DNA of 64,000 nt, from positions 1,240,001 through 1,304,000 of the forward strand of contig NZ_JABMEG010000001.1 of NCBI RefSeq assembly GCF_013179735.1, written 5' to 3'. Below are positions 53,577-63,450 of the stretch, one piece after another. The translations under genes were made by a program, and so were the position numbers. Each line of letters opens with the position of its first letter. The stretch's first letter is position 1. The stretch comes from Permianibacter fluminis (lineage in GTDB: Bacteria > Pseudomonadota > Gammaproteobacteria > Enterobacterales > Permianibacteraceae). Below the pieces are notes generated by a model, which was given only the letters and a program-made list of their open reading frames with translations, searched no databases and was not told where the DNA came from.

Positions 53577-55730
53577 ATGGTCAACATCGAAATTGATGGC
53601 AAGAAACTGCAGGTCGAACCGGGTTCGATGATCATCGAAGCCGCGGACGCTGCAGGCATTTACATTCCGCGCTTCTGCTATCACAAGAAGCTGTCGGTCG
53701 CGGCCAACTGCCGGATGTGTCTGGTCGACGTGACCAAGGCGCCGAAAGCGGTGCCGGCCTGCGCCACACCGGTCAACGAAGGCATGATCGTGCAGACCAA
53801 GTCGCCGAAGGCGCTTGATGCGCAGAAAGCGGTGATGGAGTTCTTGCTGATCAACCATCCGCTCGATTGCCCGATCTGCGATCAGGGCGGCGAATGCGAA
53901 CTGCAGGATCTGGCCGTCGGCTATGGCCGTGACATTTCCCGCTACACCGAAGGCAAGCGCGTCGTCGAAGACAAGGACATTGGTCCGCTCATCGCGACCG
54001 AAATGACCCGCTGCATCCATTGCACCCGTTGCGTCCGCTTTGGCACCGAAATCGCCGGCATTCGCGAGCTGGGCGCCACCGGTCGCGGCGAGCACATGAG
54101 CATCGGCACGTTCATCGAGAAAAGCGTTGATTCGGAAGTGTCGGGCAACGTCATTGATCTGTGCCCGGTTGGTGCGCTGACCGCCAAGCCGTCGCGGTTC
54201 ACCGCCCGCGCCTGGGAGCTGCAATCGCGGCCGAGCGTCGCGCCGCATGACTGTCTCGGTTCCAACGTCGATGTCCACGTCCGGCGCAGCGATGTGATCC
54301 GGGTGGTGCCGCGGGAAAACGAAGCCATCAACGAAGTCTGGCTGTCGGATCGTGATCGCTATTCCTACGAAGCCCTGATCAAGTCGCCGCGTCTGACCAG
54401 CCCGCGCATTCGTCGCGACGGTCAGTGGCATGATGTCAGCTGGCAGGAAGCGCTGGAACTGACCTCTGCCAATCTGAAGCAACTGGCTGGCGCCGATCTG
54501 GGCGCGCTGGCATCGCCGTCTGCCACCACCGAAGAGCTGTATCTGCTGCAGAAACTGCTGCGTGGCCTGAACTCCAACAACATCGATGTCCGCTTGCGTC
54601 AGCGCGATTTCAGTACCGATGCCCATGCGCCATTGTTCCCGGCACTTGGCGTGCCGGTGGCCAATCTGGAAACGCTGGATGCGACCTTGCTGGTCGGTTC
54701 CAATCTGCGCCGCGAGCAACCGATTGCTGCGTTGCGGCTGCGCAAGAGCACCCGCAGCGGCGTCGTGATGTCGGTGGCGGATGCCGATTACGACTGGAAT
54801 TTCAAACTGGCTGAAGACATCGTCGCGCCTGACTTGCTGGCTTCGCTGGCCGGCATTGCCAAGGCGCTGTCGGTTCGCAAAGTCGAGCTGTTGCCGGCGG
54901 GCGCGCAAGCGCTGCTGGCCAACGTTGTCGTCAGCGAAGCGCACAGCCGGGTGGCGGCGCAGCTGCTGCGTGATGGCAACAAGGCGGTGCTGCTCGGCGC
55001 AGCGGCGCTGGAGCATGAATATGCCGCCAGTGTGCAAGCGTTGGCAGAACTGATCGGGCTTTTGAGCGGCGCCAGTGTCGGCGTGTTCAGCCACGGTGCC
55101 AACAGCGCCGGTGCCTGGCTTGCTGGTGCCTTGCCGCATCGCCGCGAAGCCGGCCAAGCCGTCAGTGCCGGTCGCAATGCGGTCGAGATGCTGAAGAATG
55201 GTTTGAAAGCCTACGTCCTGCTCGATGTCGAGCCGGAGCACGACAGCATCGTCGGCAAAGCCGCCAATGAGTCGCTGAAGAATGCCCAGTTCGTCGTGGC
55301 ACTGACCCCATTCGCCGACAGCGCTGCCAGCCAGTACGCGGATGTGTTGTTGCCGATGGGCGCGTTCACCGAAACCTCGGGCACCTTCGTCAACGCCAAT
55401 GGGGTTTTCCAAACCTTTGCGGCAGCCGTTCCGGCCAAGGGCGAAGCGCGCCCGGCCTGGAAAATTCTGCGTGTGCTCGGCAATTTGCTGAACCTGAAAG
55501 GCTTTGATTACAACTCATCCGAAGAGGTGCTGGCGGAGTTGAAAGCGGTCATGGCTCGTACGGCAGCGCCAGCGGTGAGTTGGCATGCGCCGAGCAAACT
55601 GAGTGGCGGCAGTGCCGGTCAACCGCTCGGTCTGTATCAAGTCGATGGCACCGTGCGTCGCGCGGCCAGCTTGCAACAAACTGCCGCCGGTCGTGCACCG
55701 GCAGCGCAGCCCGCGCGCGTGGAGGCCTGA
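53577..55730 (+). CDS. nuoG: NADH-quinone oxidoreductase subunit G
   Basis: A 717-residue molybdopterin-oxidoreductase-like subunit with several clusters. The [2Fe-2S] ligands are Cys34, Cys45, Cys48 and Cys62. The His-ligated cluster uses His94, Cys98, Cys101 and Cys107. A further [4Fe-4S] set is in MTRCIHCTRCVRF and the later VIDLCPVGAL. The long C-terminal part is the degenerate molybdopterin-type domain. The protein is shorter than the roughly 900-residue E. coli form, in the range of many other bacteria. It is Ala-rich near the C-terminus. Confidence 0.96.
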   Translation: MVNIEIDGKKLQVEPGSMIIEAADAAGIYIPRFCYHKKLSVAANCRMCLVDVTKAPKAVPACATPVNEGMIVQTKSPKALDAQKAVMEFLLINHPLDCPICDQGGECELQDLAVGYGRDISRYTEGKRVVEDKDIGPLIATEMTRCIHCTRCVRFGTEIAGIRELGATGRGEHMSIGTFIEKSVDSEVSGNVIDLCPVGALTAKPSRFTARAWELQSRPSVAPHDCLGSNVDVHVRRSDVIRVVPRENEAINEVWLSDRDRYSYEALIKSPRLTSPRIRRDGQWHDVSWQEALELTSANLKQLAGADLGALASPSATTEELYLLQKLLRGLNSNNIDVRLRQRDFSTDAHAPLFPALGVPVANLETLDATLLVGSNLRREQPIAALRLRKSTRSGVVMSVADADYDWNFKLAEDIVAPDLLASLAGIAKALSVRKVELLPAGAQALLANVVVSEAHSRVAAQLLRDGNKAVLLGAAALEHEYAASVQALAELIGLLSGASVGVFSHGANSAGAWLAGALPHRREAGQAVSAGRNAVEMLKNGLKAYVLLDVEPEHDSIVGKAANESLKNAQFVVALTPFADSAASQYADVLLPMGAFTETSGTFVNANGVFQTFAAAVPAKGEARPAWKILRVLGNLLNLKGFDYNSSEEVLAELKAVMARTAAPAVSWHAPSKLSGGSAGQPLGLYQVDGTVRRAASLQQTAAGRAPAAQPARVEA

Positions 55731-55733
55731 TTC

Positions 55734-56759
55734 ATGCTGATGGAATATGTGATCGAAGGCGCGTGGATACTCGCCAAAATTATTGCCATCGTGTTGCCAC
55801 TGATTCTGGCGGTTGCCTACGCAACGTATGCCGAACGCAAAGTGATCGGCTTCATGCAGATCCGGATTGGTCCGAACCGGGTCGGACCTTGGGGTTTGTT
55901 CCAGCCGTTTGCCGACGTCATCAAGCTGCTGACCAAAGAAATCGTGCAGCCGACTGCGTCCAACAAGGGCTTGTTTCTGTTGGCCCCGGTAGTATGTTTT
56001 GCCCCGGCGATTGTTGCCTGGGCCGTGGTGCCGTTCGACGCCGGCATGATGCTCGCCAACGTCAATGCCGGTCTGTTGTTCCTGCTGGCGATGACCTCAC
56101 TCGGCGTTTACGGCGTGCTGATCGCCGGTTGGGCGTCGAACTCGAAATACGCGTTTCTCGGCGGCCTGCGTTCGGCGTCGCAAATTGTTTCCTATGAAAT
56201 TGCGATGGGTTTCACGCTGGTCTGTGTGCTGATGACGGCGCAGACGATGAACCTCGGCGACATCGTGCTGAAACAGTCGGGTCACATTGGCCACTGGTAT
56301 ATCTGGCCGCTGTTCCCAATGGCGGTGATCTACTGGATTTGCGGTGTTGCTGAAACCAACCGGGCACCGTTCGATTTGCCGGAAGGCGAGTCGGAAATCG
56401 TCGCCGGTTTCCACGTCGAATACGCCGGTTCGGCCTTCGCCGTGTTCTTCCTCGCCGAATACGCCAACATGATCCTGATCAGCGTGCTGACCGCGACGTT
56501 CTTCTTCGGCGGCTGGCTGAGTCCGTTCCAGGGCGTGCCGGTGCTGGATGCGCTGACCGCCTGGGTGCCGGGCACGATCTGGCTGCTGCTGAAAGCCTGG
56601 TGCTTCCTGTTCGGCATGTTCTGGCTGCGCGCCACCTATCCGCGTTTCCGTTACGACCAGGTCATGCGACTTGGCTGGAAAGTTTTCATTCCGTTCACCC
56701 TGATTTGGGTGGCGGTGGTTGCCGTGTTCGTCAAGACCGGCTTTGGCCCGTGGTACTGA
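55734..56759 (+). CDS. nuoH: NADH-quinone oxidoreductase subunit H
   Basis: A 341-residue membrane subunit with eight helices that forms the quinone-entry region. Conserved motifs are [23 protein letters not shown] near the N-terminus, [24 protein letters not shown] in the middle, and [18 protein letters not shown] near the end. It starts 3 bases after nuoG. A 61-base gap precedes nuoI. Confidence 0.97.
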   Translation: MLMEYVIEGAWILAKIIAIVLPLILAVAYATYAERKVIGFMQIRIGPNRVGPWGLFQPFADVIKLLTKEIVQPTASNKGLFLLAPVVCFAPAIVAWAVVPFDAGMMLANVNAGLLFLLAMTSLGVYGVLIAGWASNSKYAFLGGLRSASQIVSYEIAMGFTLVCVLMTAQTMNLGDIVLKQSGHIGHWYIWPLFPMAVIYWICGVAETNRAPFDLPEGESEIVAGFHVEYAGSAFAVFFLAEYANMILISVLTATFFFGGWLSPFQGVPVLDALTAWVPGTIWLLLKAWCFLFGMFWLRATYPRFRYDQVMRLGWKVFIPFTLIWVAVVAVFVKTGFGPWY

Positions 56760-56820
56760 TCAATCAACCCTGAACAGTTAACCCCGAGCGGCTAAGCACT
56801 AGGATTCGACAGAGGCCATC

Positions 56821-57315
56821 ATGTTGGAAAGTATTCGCCGGTTTTGGCATACCTATACCTTGACTGAACTGCGCCACGGTCTGCAGGTGACCTGGCGGCA
56901 CATGTTCATGCAAAAAATCACCGTCCAGTTCCCGGAAGAGCGGACACCGCAGTCGAACCGCTTCCGCGGTCTGCATGCGCTGCGTCGCTACCCGAACGGC
57001 GAAGAGCGCTGCATCGCCTGCAAACTGTGCGAGGCGGTTTGCCCGGCGCTGGCGATCACCATTGAAGCCGGCCCGCGCCAGAACGATGGCACCCGTCGCA
57101 CCACCCGTTACGAGATTGATCTGTTCAAGTGCATCTTCTGCGGCTTCTGCGAAGAGTCTTGCCCGGTCGATTCAATCGTCGAAACCCGGGTGTTCGATTA
57201 CCACTTCGAGAAGCGCGGCGAGCAAATCATGACCAAGGCCAAGTTGCTGGCCATTGGTGACAAATACGAAGCCCAAATTGCGGAAGACCGCGCGCTTGAC
57301 GCGGCCTACCGCTAA
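56821..57315 (+). CDS. nuoI: NADH-quinone oxidoreductase subunit I
   Basis: A 164-residue ferredoxin-like subunit with two [4Fe-4S] clusters (N6a/N6b). The motifs are [12 protein letters not shown] (Cys64, 67, 70, 74) and [12 protein letters not shown] (Cys104, 107, 110, 114). The N-terminal amphipathic part anchors it to the membrane arm. All ligands are present. Confidence 0.97.
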   Translation: MLESIRRFWHTYTLTELRHGLQVTWRHMFMQKITVQFPEERTPQSNRFRGLHALRRYPNGEERCIACKLCEAVCPALAITIEAGPRQNDGTRRTTRYEIDLFKCIFCGFCEESCPVDSIVETRVFDYHFEKRGEQIMTKAKLLAIGDKYEAQIAEDRALDAAYR

Positions 57316-57340
57316 TGTCTTTTTTAAATAGGGAACCGAC

Positions 57341-57979
57341 ATGGAACTGAAAGTTCTGGTGTTCTATGTGTTCGCGGCGTTGACCCTGGTCTCGGCGACC
57401 ATGGTGATCACCGTGCGCAACGCGGTACGCGCCGTCTTGAGTCTGGTGCTGACCTTCTTCTGTGCCGCCGTGCTCTGGCTGCTGACGGAGGCCGAGTTCC
57501 TGTCGATTGCGCTGGTGCTGGTTTACGTCGGCGCGGTGATGGTGCTGTTCCTGTTCGTCGTGATGATGCTGGATGTCGATTACGCGGCGGTCAAACAAGG
57601 CTTCACCCGCTACCTGCCTCTGGGTGTCATTGCCGCGCTGCTGGTGTTCTTCGGCATCTGGGGCATGGTCCGCTCCGGCGGTTTTTCGCTGGGCGCAGCG
57701 GTGCCGGCTGGTGGTGGCGTCACCCCGAACATCGAGGTGCTCGGCAAGCTGCTCTACACCGACTATTTCTACGCATTCGAGCTGGCAGCGGTGATTCTGC
57801 TGGTGGCCTTGATTGCCGCTGTGGCGCTGACGTTCCGTGGTACCCGCATGCGCAAGATCCAGGATGTTGGCCGCCAGGTCAATGTCAGCAAGGAAGAGCG
57901 GTTGCGGATTGTCAAGGTCGAACCGGTAAAGCCGAGCTCACAAAAAACAGCTCCGGCCGCCACGGGAGAACAAGCATGA
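57341..57979 (+). CDS. nuoJ: NADH-quinone oxidoreductase subunit J
   Basis: A 212-residue membrane subunit with five helices in the first about 165 residues, including the typical [27 protein letters not shown] segment with the mobile helix of the proton path. A cytoplasmic tail of about 45 residues ends GEQA. The stop overlaps the start of nuoK by four bases (ATGA), so the two are coupled. Confidence 0.96.
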   Translation: MELKVLVFYVFAALTLVSATMVITVRNAVRAVLSLVLTFFCAAVLWLLTEAEFLSIALVLVYVGAVMVLFLFVVMMLDVDYAAVKQGFTRYLPLGVIAALLVFFGIWGMVRSGGFSLGAAVPAGGGVTPNIEVLGKLLYTDYFYAFELAAVILLVALIAAVALTFRGTRMRKIQDVGRQVNVSKEERLRIVKVEPVKPSSQKTAPAATGEQA

Positions 57980-58281
57980 TCACGCTGGAACATTATCTGG
58001 TGGTCAGCAGTGCGCTGTTCGCCATCTCGATTGCCGGCATCATCCTGAACCGCAAGAACGTCATCACGCTGCTGATGTGCGTCGAGTTGCTGCTGCTGGC
58101 GGTCAACACCAACTTCATCGCGTTCTCGCGTCACCTCGGCGATGCGACCGGACAGATTTTTGTGTTTTTCATTTTGACCGTGGCCGCTGCTGAAGCGGCC
58201 ATTGGTCTGGCCATTCTGGTCGTGCTGTTCCGTAACCGCAGCACCATCGACGTCGAAGAACTCGACGAGCTCAAGGGGTAA
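57976..58281 (+). CDS. nuoK: NADH-quinone oxidoreductase subunit K
   Basis: A 101-residue membrane subunit with three helices and the two conserved helix glutamates in [11 protein letters not shown] and [13 protein letters not shown]. These belong to the proton-relay chain of complex I. It is full length and overlaps nuoJ by four bases. Confidence 0.97.
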   Translation: MITLEHYLVVSSALFAISIAGIILNRKNVITLLMCVELLLLAVNTNFIAFSRHLGDATGQIFVFFILTVAAAEAAIGLAILVVLFRNRSTIDVEELDELKG

Positions 58282-58290
58282 GACGCCGAC

Positions 58291-60357
58291 ATGGAAAAGA
58301 TTTATCTTGCCATCGTGCTGGCGCCTTTGATTGGCGCCATCATTGCCGGCCTGTTCGGCAAGCAGGTGGGCCGGGTCGGTTCACACACCGCCACTATTCT
58401 GGGTGTCGCCATTGCCGCGGCCTTGTCCTGCTATGTGTTCTGGCAGCACGGCATCAACGGCCTGCCGGCCTACAACGGCAGCGTTTATGAATGGGCCAGC
58501 ATCGGCGGTCTGAAGATGGAAGTCGGTTTCCTGATCGACAACCTGACCGCAATGATGATGGTCGTGGTGACCTCGGTCAGTCTGATGGTGCACGTTTACA
58601 CCATCGGCTACATGGCCGACGACAACGGTTACCAGCGCTTCTTCAGCTACATCTCGCTGTTCACCTTCTCGATGTTGATGCTGGTGATGAGCAACAACTT
58701 CCTGCAGCTGTTCTTCGGCTGGGAAGCGGTGGGTCTGGTGTCGTATCTGCTGATTGGTTTCTGGTTCAAGCGCCCGACCGCCATCTACGCCAACATGAAA
58801 GCGTTTCTGGTCAACCGGGTTGGCGATTTCGGTTTCCTGATCGGTATCGCCGCTGTGCTGTTCTGGTTTGGTTCGCTGGATTACGCCACGGTGTTCAAAG
58901 CGGCACCGGACTGGGCCAAGCAGGGGCTGGTGCTGAATGTCACTGACTCGATGCAATGGTCGGCGATCAGCGTCATCTGCATTGGCCTGTTCATCGGTGC
59001 AATGGGCAAGTCGGCCCAAGTGCCACTGCATGTCTGGCTGCCGGATTCGATGGAAGGCCCGACGCCGATTTCGGCGCTGATTCACGCCGCCACGATGGTG
59101 ACCGCCGGCGTGTTCATGGTGGCGCGGATGTCGCCGCTGTTTGAGCTGTCGGAAACCGCGCTGACCGTGGTCATCGTCATCGGTGCCACCACCGCGCTGT
59201 TCATGGGCTTCCTCGGCATCGTCCAGAACGACATCAAGCGGGTCGTTGCGTACTCGACGCTGTCGCAGCTCGGTTACATGGTCGTCGCGCTCGGCGCCTC
59301 GGCTTACGCCGCCGGCGTGTTCCACCTGATGACCCACGCCTTCTTCAAGGCGCTGCTGTTCCTCGGTGCCGGTGCCGTGATCGTCGCAATGCATCACGAG
59401 CAGGATATCCGCAAGATGGGCGGCCTGTGGAAGCACATGAAGGTGGTCTGGATCACCGCGCTGCTCGGTTCACTGGCGCTGATCGGCACACCGTTCTTCT
59501 CCGGCTTCTATTCGAAAGACGCTATCATCGAAGCGGTTCATGCCTCGCGCATTGCCGGTTCGGGTTATGCCTACGTTTGCGTACTGGCCGGCGTGTTTAT
59601 CACCGCACTGTACAGCTTCCGGATGTTCTTCCTGGTGTTCCACACCAACGAACGCTTCCATGACGCCGACGAGCACCATCACCACAAGGTGCCGCATGAT
59701 TCTGGTCAACAAGAACAGGGCAAGAAACACGGTACGCATACTCACCATGGTCACCATGATGATCACGGTCACGGCGTGCCGCATCACCTGCCATGGGTGA
59801 TTACGCTGCCGCTGATTCTGTTGGCGATTCCATCAGTGATCATTGCCTGGTTCTTTGCCGAGCCGATGCTAGCCGGTGATTTCTTCAAGGGCGTGATCTA
59901 TATCGCGCCGGAACATCACGAATCGATGGCGGTGATCGCCGAGCACCTTGAACATGGCTGGGTCAGTTTCGCCTTGCATGCGCCGATGACGCTGGTGTTC
60001 TGGCTGGCTGCTGCTGGGGTCTTCAGTGCCTGGTTCATCTGGGTCAAGAATCCGCAGATTGCTGCCAAGACCCAAGCCAAACTGAAAGCCGTGCACACCC
60101 TGCTGATCAACAAATACTACTTCGATGATTTCAATCAGGCGGTATTTGCCAACGGCACGCTGCGCGTCGGTGGCCGGCTGTCCAAGCACGGTGATACCCA
60201 ACTGATCGACGGGTTGATCGTCAATGGCAGCGCCCGTGGCGTCGGTCGATTGGCGGTGCAGCTGCGCAAGCTGCAGAGCGGCTACCTGTATCACTACGCC
60301 TTCGCAATGATTATCGGCCTGCTGCTTTTGATCGGCTGGCTGTACTTCCGCATGTAA
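58291..60357 (+). CDS. nuoL: NADH-quinone oxidoreductase subunit L with His-rich loop
   Basis: A 688-residue antiporter-like proton-pumping subunit with about 16 helices and a long lateral amphipathic helix at the C-terminus. Motifs include FFGWEAVGLVSYLLIGFW (key Glu) and PLHVWLPDSMEGPTPISALIHAATMVTAGVF. A hydrophilic insertion at about 453-500 is very His-rich (DEHHHHKV, HGTHTHHGHHDDHGHG). Many NuoL proteins have a variable, somewhat His-rich loop here, but this one is extreme and may bind metal. It starts 9 bases after nuoK. Confidence 0.97.
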   Translation: MEKIYLAIVLAPLIGAIIAGLFGKQVGRVGSHTATILGVAIAAALSCYVFWQHGINGLPAYNGSVYEWASIGGLKMEVGFLIDNLTAMMMVVVTSVSLMVHVYTIGYMADDNGYQRFFSYISLFTFSMLMLVMSNNFLQLFFGWEAVGLVSYLLIGFWFKRPTAIYANMKAFLVNRVGDFGFLIGIAAVLFWFGSLDYATVFKAAPDWAKQGLVLNVTDSMQWSAISVICIGLFIGAMGKSAQVPLHVWLPDSMEGPTPISALIHAATMVTAGVFMVARMSPLFELSETALTVVIVIGATTALFMGFLGIVQNDIKRVVAYSTLSQLGYMVVALGASAYAAGVFHLMTHAFFKALLFLGAGAVIVAMHHEQDIRKMGGLWKHMKVVWITALLGSLALIGTPFFSGFYSKDAIIEAVHASRIAGSGYAYVCVLAGVFITALYSFRMFFLVFHTNERFHDADEHHHHKVPHDSGQQEQGKKHGTHTHHGHHDDHGHGVPHHLPWVITLPLILLAIPSVIIAWFFAEPMLAGDFFKGVIYIAPEHHESMAVIAEHLEHGWVSFALHAPMTLVFWLAAAGVFSAWFIWVKNPQIAAKTQAKLKAVHTLLINKYYFDDFNQAVFANGTLRVGGRLSKHGDTQLIDGLIVNGSARGVGRLAVQLRKLQSGYLYHYAFAMIIGLLLLIGWLYFRM

Positions 60358-60375
60358 GCAAGGGGCTACTTGAAC

Positions 60376-61902
60376 ATGACAACTCTTCCCCTGCTCAGCC
60401 TGCTGATCTGGACGCCGATCATCGGTGCGGCGCTGGTGCTGTTTGGCGCCGGCGAGCGCAACAACGGCAGTACGGCAAAATGGCTGGCGCTGGTTACGGC
60501 TCTGGTTACGCTGGCGCTGTGCGTGCCTCTTTATACCGGCTTTGATACCACCACGGCAGCCATGCAATTTGGCGAACAGAGTCCATGGTTCACCATTTCC
60601 GGTTTGAACATCAATTACAGCCTCGGGGTCGATGGCTTCTCGATGCCGCTGATCCTGCTGACCTCGTTCACCACGGTTATTGTCGTGATCGCCGGCTGGG
60701 AAGTGATCGAGAACCGCGTCTCGCAATACATGGCGGCGTTCCTGGTCATGACCGGGCTGATGAACGGCGTGTTTGCCGCGCTCGATGCGATGCTGTTCTA
60801 TGTGTTCTGGGAAGCCATGCTGGTGCCGATGTTCCTGATCATCGGTATCTGGGGCGGCCCGAATCGCGTTTACGCCACTATCAAGTTTTTCCTGTACACC
60901 TTCTTTGGCTCGGTGTTCATGTTGATCGCGCTGATCTACATGGCCATTCAGGCCAAGAGCTTCGCGATTCTTGATCTGCACCAGTTGCCAATGTCGCTGT
61001 CTGTGCAGCACTGGATTTTCGCCGCCTTCCTGATCGCGTTTGCCGTGAAAGTGCCGATGTTCCCGGTCCACACCTGGTTGCCGGATGCGCACGTCGAAGC
61101 GCCGACCGGCGGCTCGGTGGTGCTGGCCGCGATCATGCTGAAGATGGGCACCTACGGTTTTGTCCGCTTCAACCTGCCAATCGCGCCGGATGCTTCGCTG
61201 GCCTGGGCCGATGTGATGATCGCTCTCAGCCTGATTGCGGTGGTCTATATCGGTCTGGTTGCGCTGGTGCAGAAAGACATGAAGAAGCTGGTGGCTTACT
61301 CGTCCATCGCGCACATGGGCTTTGTTACGCTCGGCTTCTTTATCGCGTTTGCGCTGCTGAAGAGCGGCAACGCCATGCAGGCGACTCTGGGTGTGCAGGG
61401 TGCGCTGGTCCAGATGATCTCGCACGGTTTTATTTCCGGCGCCATGTTCCTCTGTATCGGTGTGCTGTATGACCGCGTGCACAGCCGTCAGATCGGTGAT
61501 TACGGTGGCGTCGCCAACACCATGCCGAAATTCGCCGCGCTGATGATGTTGTTCACCATGGCCAACGCCGGTCTGCCGGGCACCTCCGGATTTGTCGGTG
61601 AGTTCATGGTCATCCTGGCCGCGTTCAGTGCCAATTTCTGGTATGCGATTCTGGCCGCGACCACGCTGATCCTCGGCGCCGCCTACAGCTTGTGGATGTA
61701 CAAGCGGGTGGTGTTCGGTGAAGTCAACAACAGTCACGTTGCCGAGCTGGAAGACATCAACAAGCGCGAACAACTGATGCTGGTGATTCTGGCAATTGCC
61801 GTGCTGGCGCTTGGCTTGTATCCGAAAATGCTGACCGATCTGATGGAGCCGACTGTGCAGAATCTGCTTCACCACATCATGCAGTCGAAAGCGGGAGCCT
61901 GA
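60376..61902 (+). CDS. nuoM: NADH-quinone oxidoreductase subunit M
   Basis: A 508-residue antiporter-like proton-pumping subunit with 14 helices. Conserved residues are in AMLFYVFWEAMLVPMFLIIG (key Glu) and MFPVHTWLPDAHVEAPTGGSV. I use the ATG at 60376 with AGGGG upstream; an in-frame TTG at 60370 would add two residues. The stop overlaps the nuoN start (TGATG). Confidence 0.97.
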   Translation: MTTLPLLSLLIWTPIIGAALVLFGAGERNNGSTAKWLALVTALVTLALCVPLYTGFDTTTAAMQFGEQSPWFTISGLNINYSLGVDGFSMPLILLTSFTTVIVVIAGWEVIENRVSQYMAAFLVMTGLMNGVFAALDAMLFYVFWEAMLVPMFLIIGIWGGPNRVYATIKFFLYTFFGSVFMLIALIYMAIQAKSFAILDLHQLPMSLSVQHWIFAAFLIAFAVKVPMFPVHTWLPDAHVEAPTGGSVVLAAIMLKMGTYGFVRFNLPIAPDASLAWADVMIALSLIAVVYIGLVALVQKDMKKLVAYSSIAHMGFVTLGFFIAFALLKSGNAMQATLGVQGALVQMISHGFISGAMFLCIGVLYDRVHSRQIGDYGGVANTMPKFAALMMLFTMANAGLPGTSGFVGEFMVILAAFSANFWYAILAATTLILGAAYSLWMYKRVVFGEVNNSHVAELEDINKREQLMLVILAIAVLALGLYPKMLTDLMEPTVQNLLHHIMQSKAGA

Positions 61903-63353
61903 TGGTCATGTTGGAGAACGGCATGCAAGATATTTCTTTTGCCCCGCTGGCCGCCGAGCTGTTTGTGCTCGGCATGACCTGCCTGGTGATGCTGGTCGAT
62001 TTGTTTGCGCCCGGCCCGCAGCGCCGCAACAGTTTCTGGCTCAGCCAGATTGCCCTGTTCGGTGCGCTGCTGATCACCATCAACCTGGCACCGGCACCGA
62101 GTGCCCTGCTGTATGGCGGTCATTTCATGCTCGACAGTCTCGGCACCGTGCTGAAAGTCGGCTTGTACATCGTCACCGCGATTTCACTGCTCTATGCCCG
62201 CGCGTATATCGCTGAGCGGCAATTCATGCGCGGCGAATACTACCTGCTGAGTCTGTTTGCGATGCTCGGCGCGATGGTCTTGATCACCGCGCACAGCCTG
62301 CTGACCATTTACCTGGGTCTGGAGCTGATGTCGCTGTCGCTGTACGCGATGGTGGCGATGCAGCGTGACAGCAAGCAGGCACCGGAAGCGGCGATGAAGT
62401 ATTTCGTCATGGGCGCACTGGCGTCCGGCTTCCTGTTGTTCGGTATGTCACTGTTGTACGGCGTCACCGGCCACATTGGCATCAGCGAGTTGGCGAGCGC
62501 GCCGACCGAGCAAGGCCAGCTGGTGATGTACCGCTTCGCCCTGGTCTTCATCATCGCCGGCATCGCGTTCAAACTCGGTGCCGTACCGTTCCACATGTGG
62601 ATTCCGGATATTTATCACGGCGCGCCGACCTCGGTGACCGCGTTCCTCGGTAGCGCACCGAAAATCGCCGCGTTCGCGATGATCATGCGGCTGCTGACCG
62701 AAGCGCTGCCATCACTGCATGAAGACTGGATGGCGATGCTGGCGGCGCTGGCCATTGCCTCGATGGCGATTGGCAACATCGGTGCGATTGCGCAAAGCAA
62801 CTTGAAACGGCTGCTGGCGTATTCGGCCATCGCCCACATGGGCTATTTCCTGATCGGCATTTCGAGTGGCACCAGCGAAGGTTATGCCGCCTCGATGTTC
62901 TACATCCTGGTTTATGCGCTGATGACACTCGGTGGTTTCGGCATGATTTTGTTCTTGTCGCGGGCCGGTTTTGAAAGCGACAACCTGAGTGATCTGAAGG
63001 GCCTGTGGCAACGCAGCCCGTGGTATGCGCTGCTGATGATGCTGGTGATGATGTCGATGGCCGGCATTCCGCCATTCATTGGTTTCTGGCCGAAGCTGCA
63101 GGTGTTCATGGCTGCCGTCCATGCCGGCCAAACCTGGCTGGCGCTGACCGGCGCGGTGTTCTCGCTGATCGGTTGCTACTACTACCTGAAAGTGGTCAAG
63201 GTGATGTTCTTCGATCAAGCCGACGACAAATCGCCGATCACCGCATCGACCGCGCTGCGCGTCGCCATCAGTGCCAACGGCTTGGCCATGCTGGTGCTTG
63301 GCCTGTTCCCGGGCACGATTCTGGCGTACTGCCTGAAAGCGTTTGCTGGTTGA
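61902..63353 (+). CDS. nuoN: NADH-quinone oxidoreductase subunit N
   Basis: A 483-residue antiporter-like subunit, the third pump module, with 14 helices. Motifs are IYLGLELMSLSLYAMVAMQRDS (key Glu), KLGAVPFHMWIPDIYHGAPTSVTAFLGSAPK and SNLKRLLAYSAIAHMGYF. The ATG at 61902 overlaps the nuoM stop; another ATG a few codons on is possible. It is the last gene of the operon and is followed by a strong terminator. Confidence 0.97.
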   Translation: MVMLENGMQDISFAPLAAELFVLGMTCLVMLVDLFAPGPQRRNSFWLSQIALFGALLITINLAPAPSALLYGGHFMLDSLGTVLKVGLYIVTAISLLYARAYIAERQFMRGEYYLLSLFAMLGAMVLITAHSLLTIYLGLELMSLSLYAMVAMQRDSKQAPEAAMKYFVMGALASGFLLFGMSLLYGVTGHIGISELASAPTEQGQLVMYRFALVFIIAGIAFKLGAVPFHMWIPDIYHGAPTSVTAFLGSAPKIAAFAMIMRLLTEALPSLHEDWMAMLAALAIASMAIGNIGAIAQSNLKRLLAYSAIAHMGYFLIGISSGTSEGYAASMFYILVYALMTLGGFGMILFLSRAGFESDNLSDLKGLWQRSPWYALLMMLVMMSMAGIPPFIGFWPKLQVFMAAVHAGQTWLALTGAVFSLIGCYYYLKVVKVMFFDQADDKSPITASTALRVAISANGLAMLVLGLFPGTILAYCLKAFAG

Positions 63354-63398
63354 GTTTTTTTTGATTGGATTGCTTGATTACGTTGTTCAATCAGGTTT

Positions 63399-63433
63399 AA
63401 AAAAAGGCCGCTCTGAAGCGGCCTTTTTTTTTT
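63399..63433. terminator. Bidirectional terminator at the end of the nuo operon
   Basis: The hairpin AAAAAGGCCGCT / AGCGGCCTTTTT has a ten-base T-run, between nuoN (plus) and the metallophosphatase gene (minus). Confidence 0.92.
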
Positions 63434-63450
63434 GCAGCGAGCCCGGGTGT

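Noticed and set aside
53550-55412. Long minus-strand open frame opposite nuoG
   Set aside because: Antisense shadow; nuoG is full length with all ligands, and the opposite frame has no family features.
59869-61875. Long minus-strand open frame opposite nuoL/nuoM
   Set aside because: Antisense to two membrane genes, giving a Gln/His-rich sequence typical of complemented hydrophobic codons.
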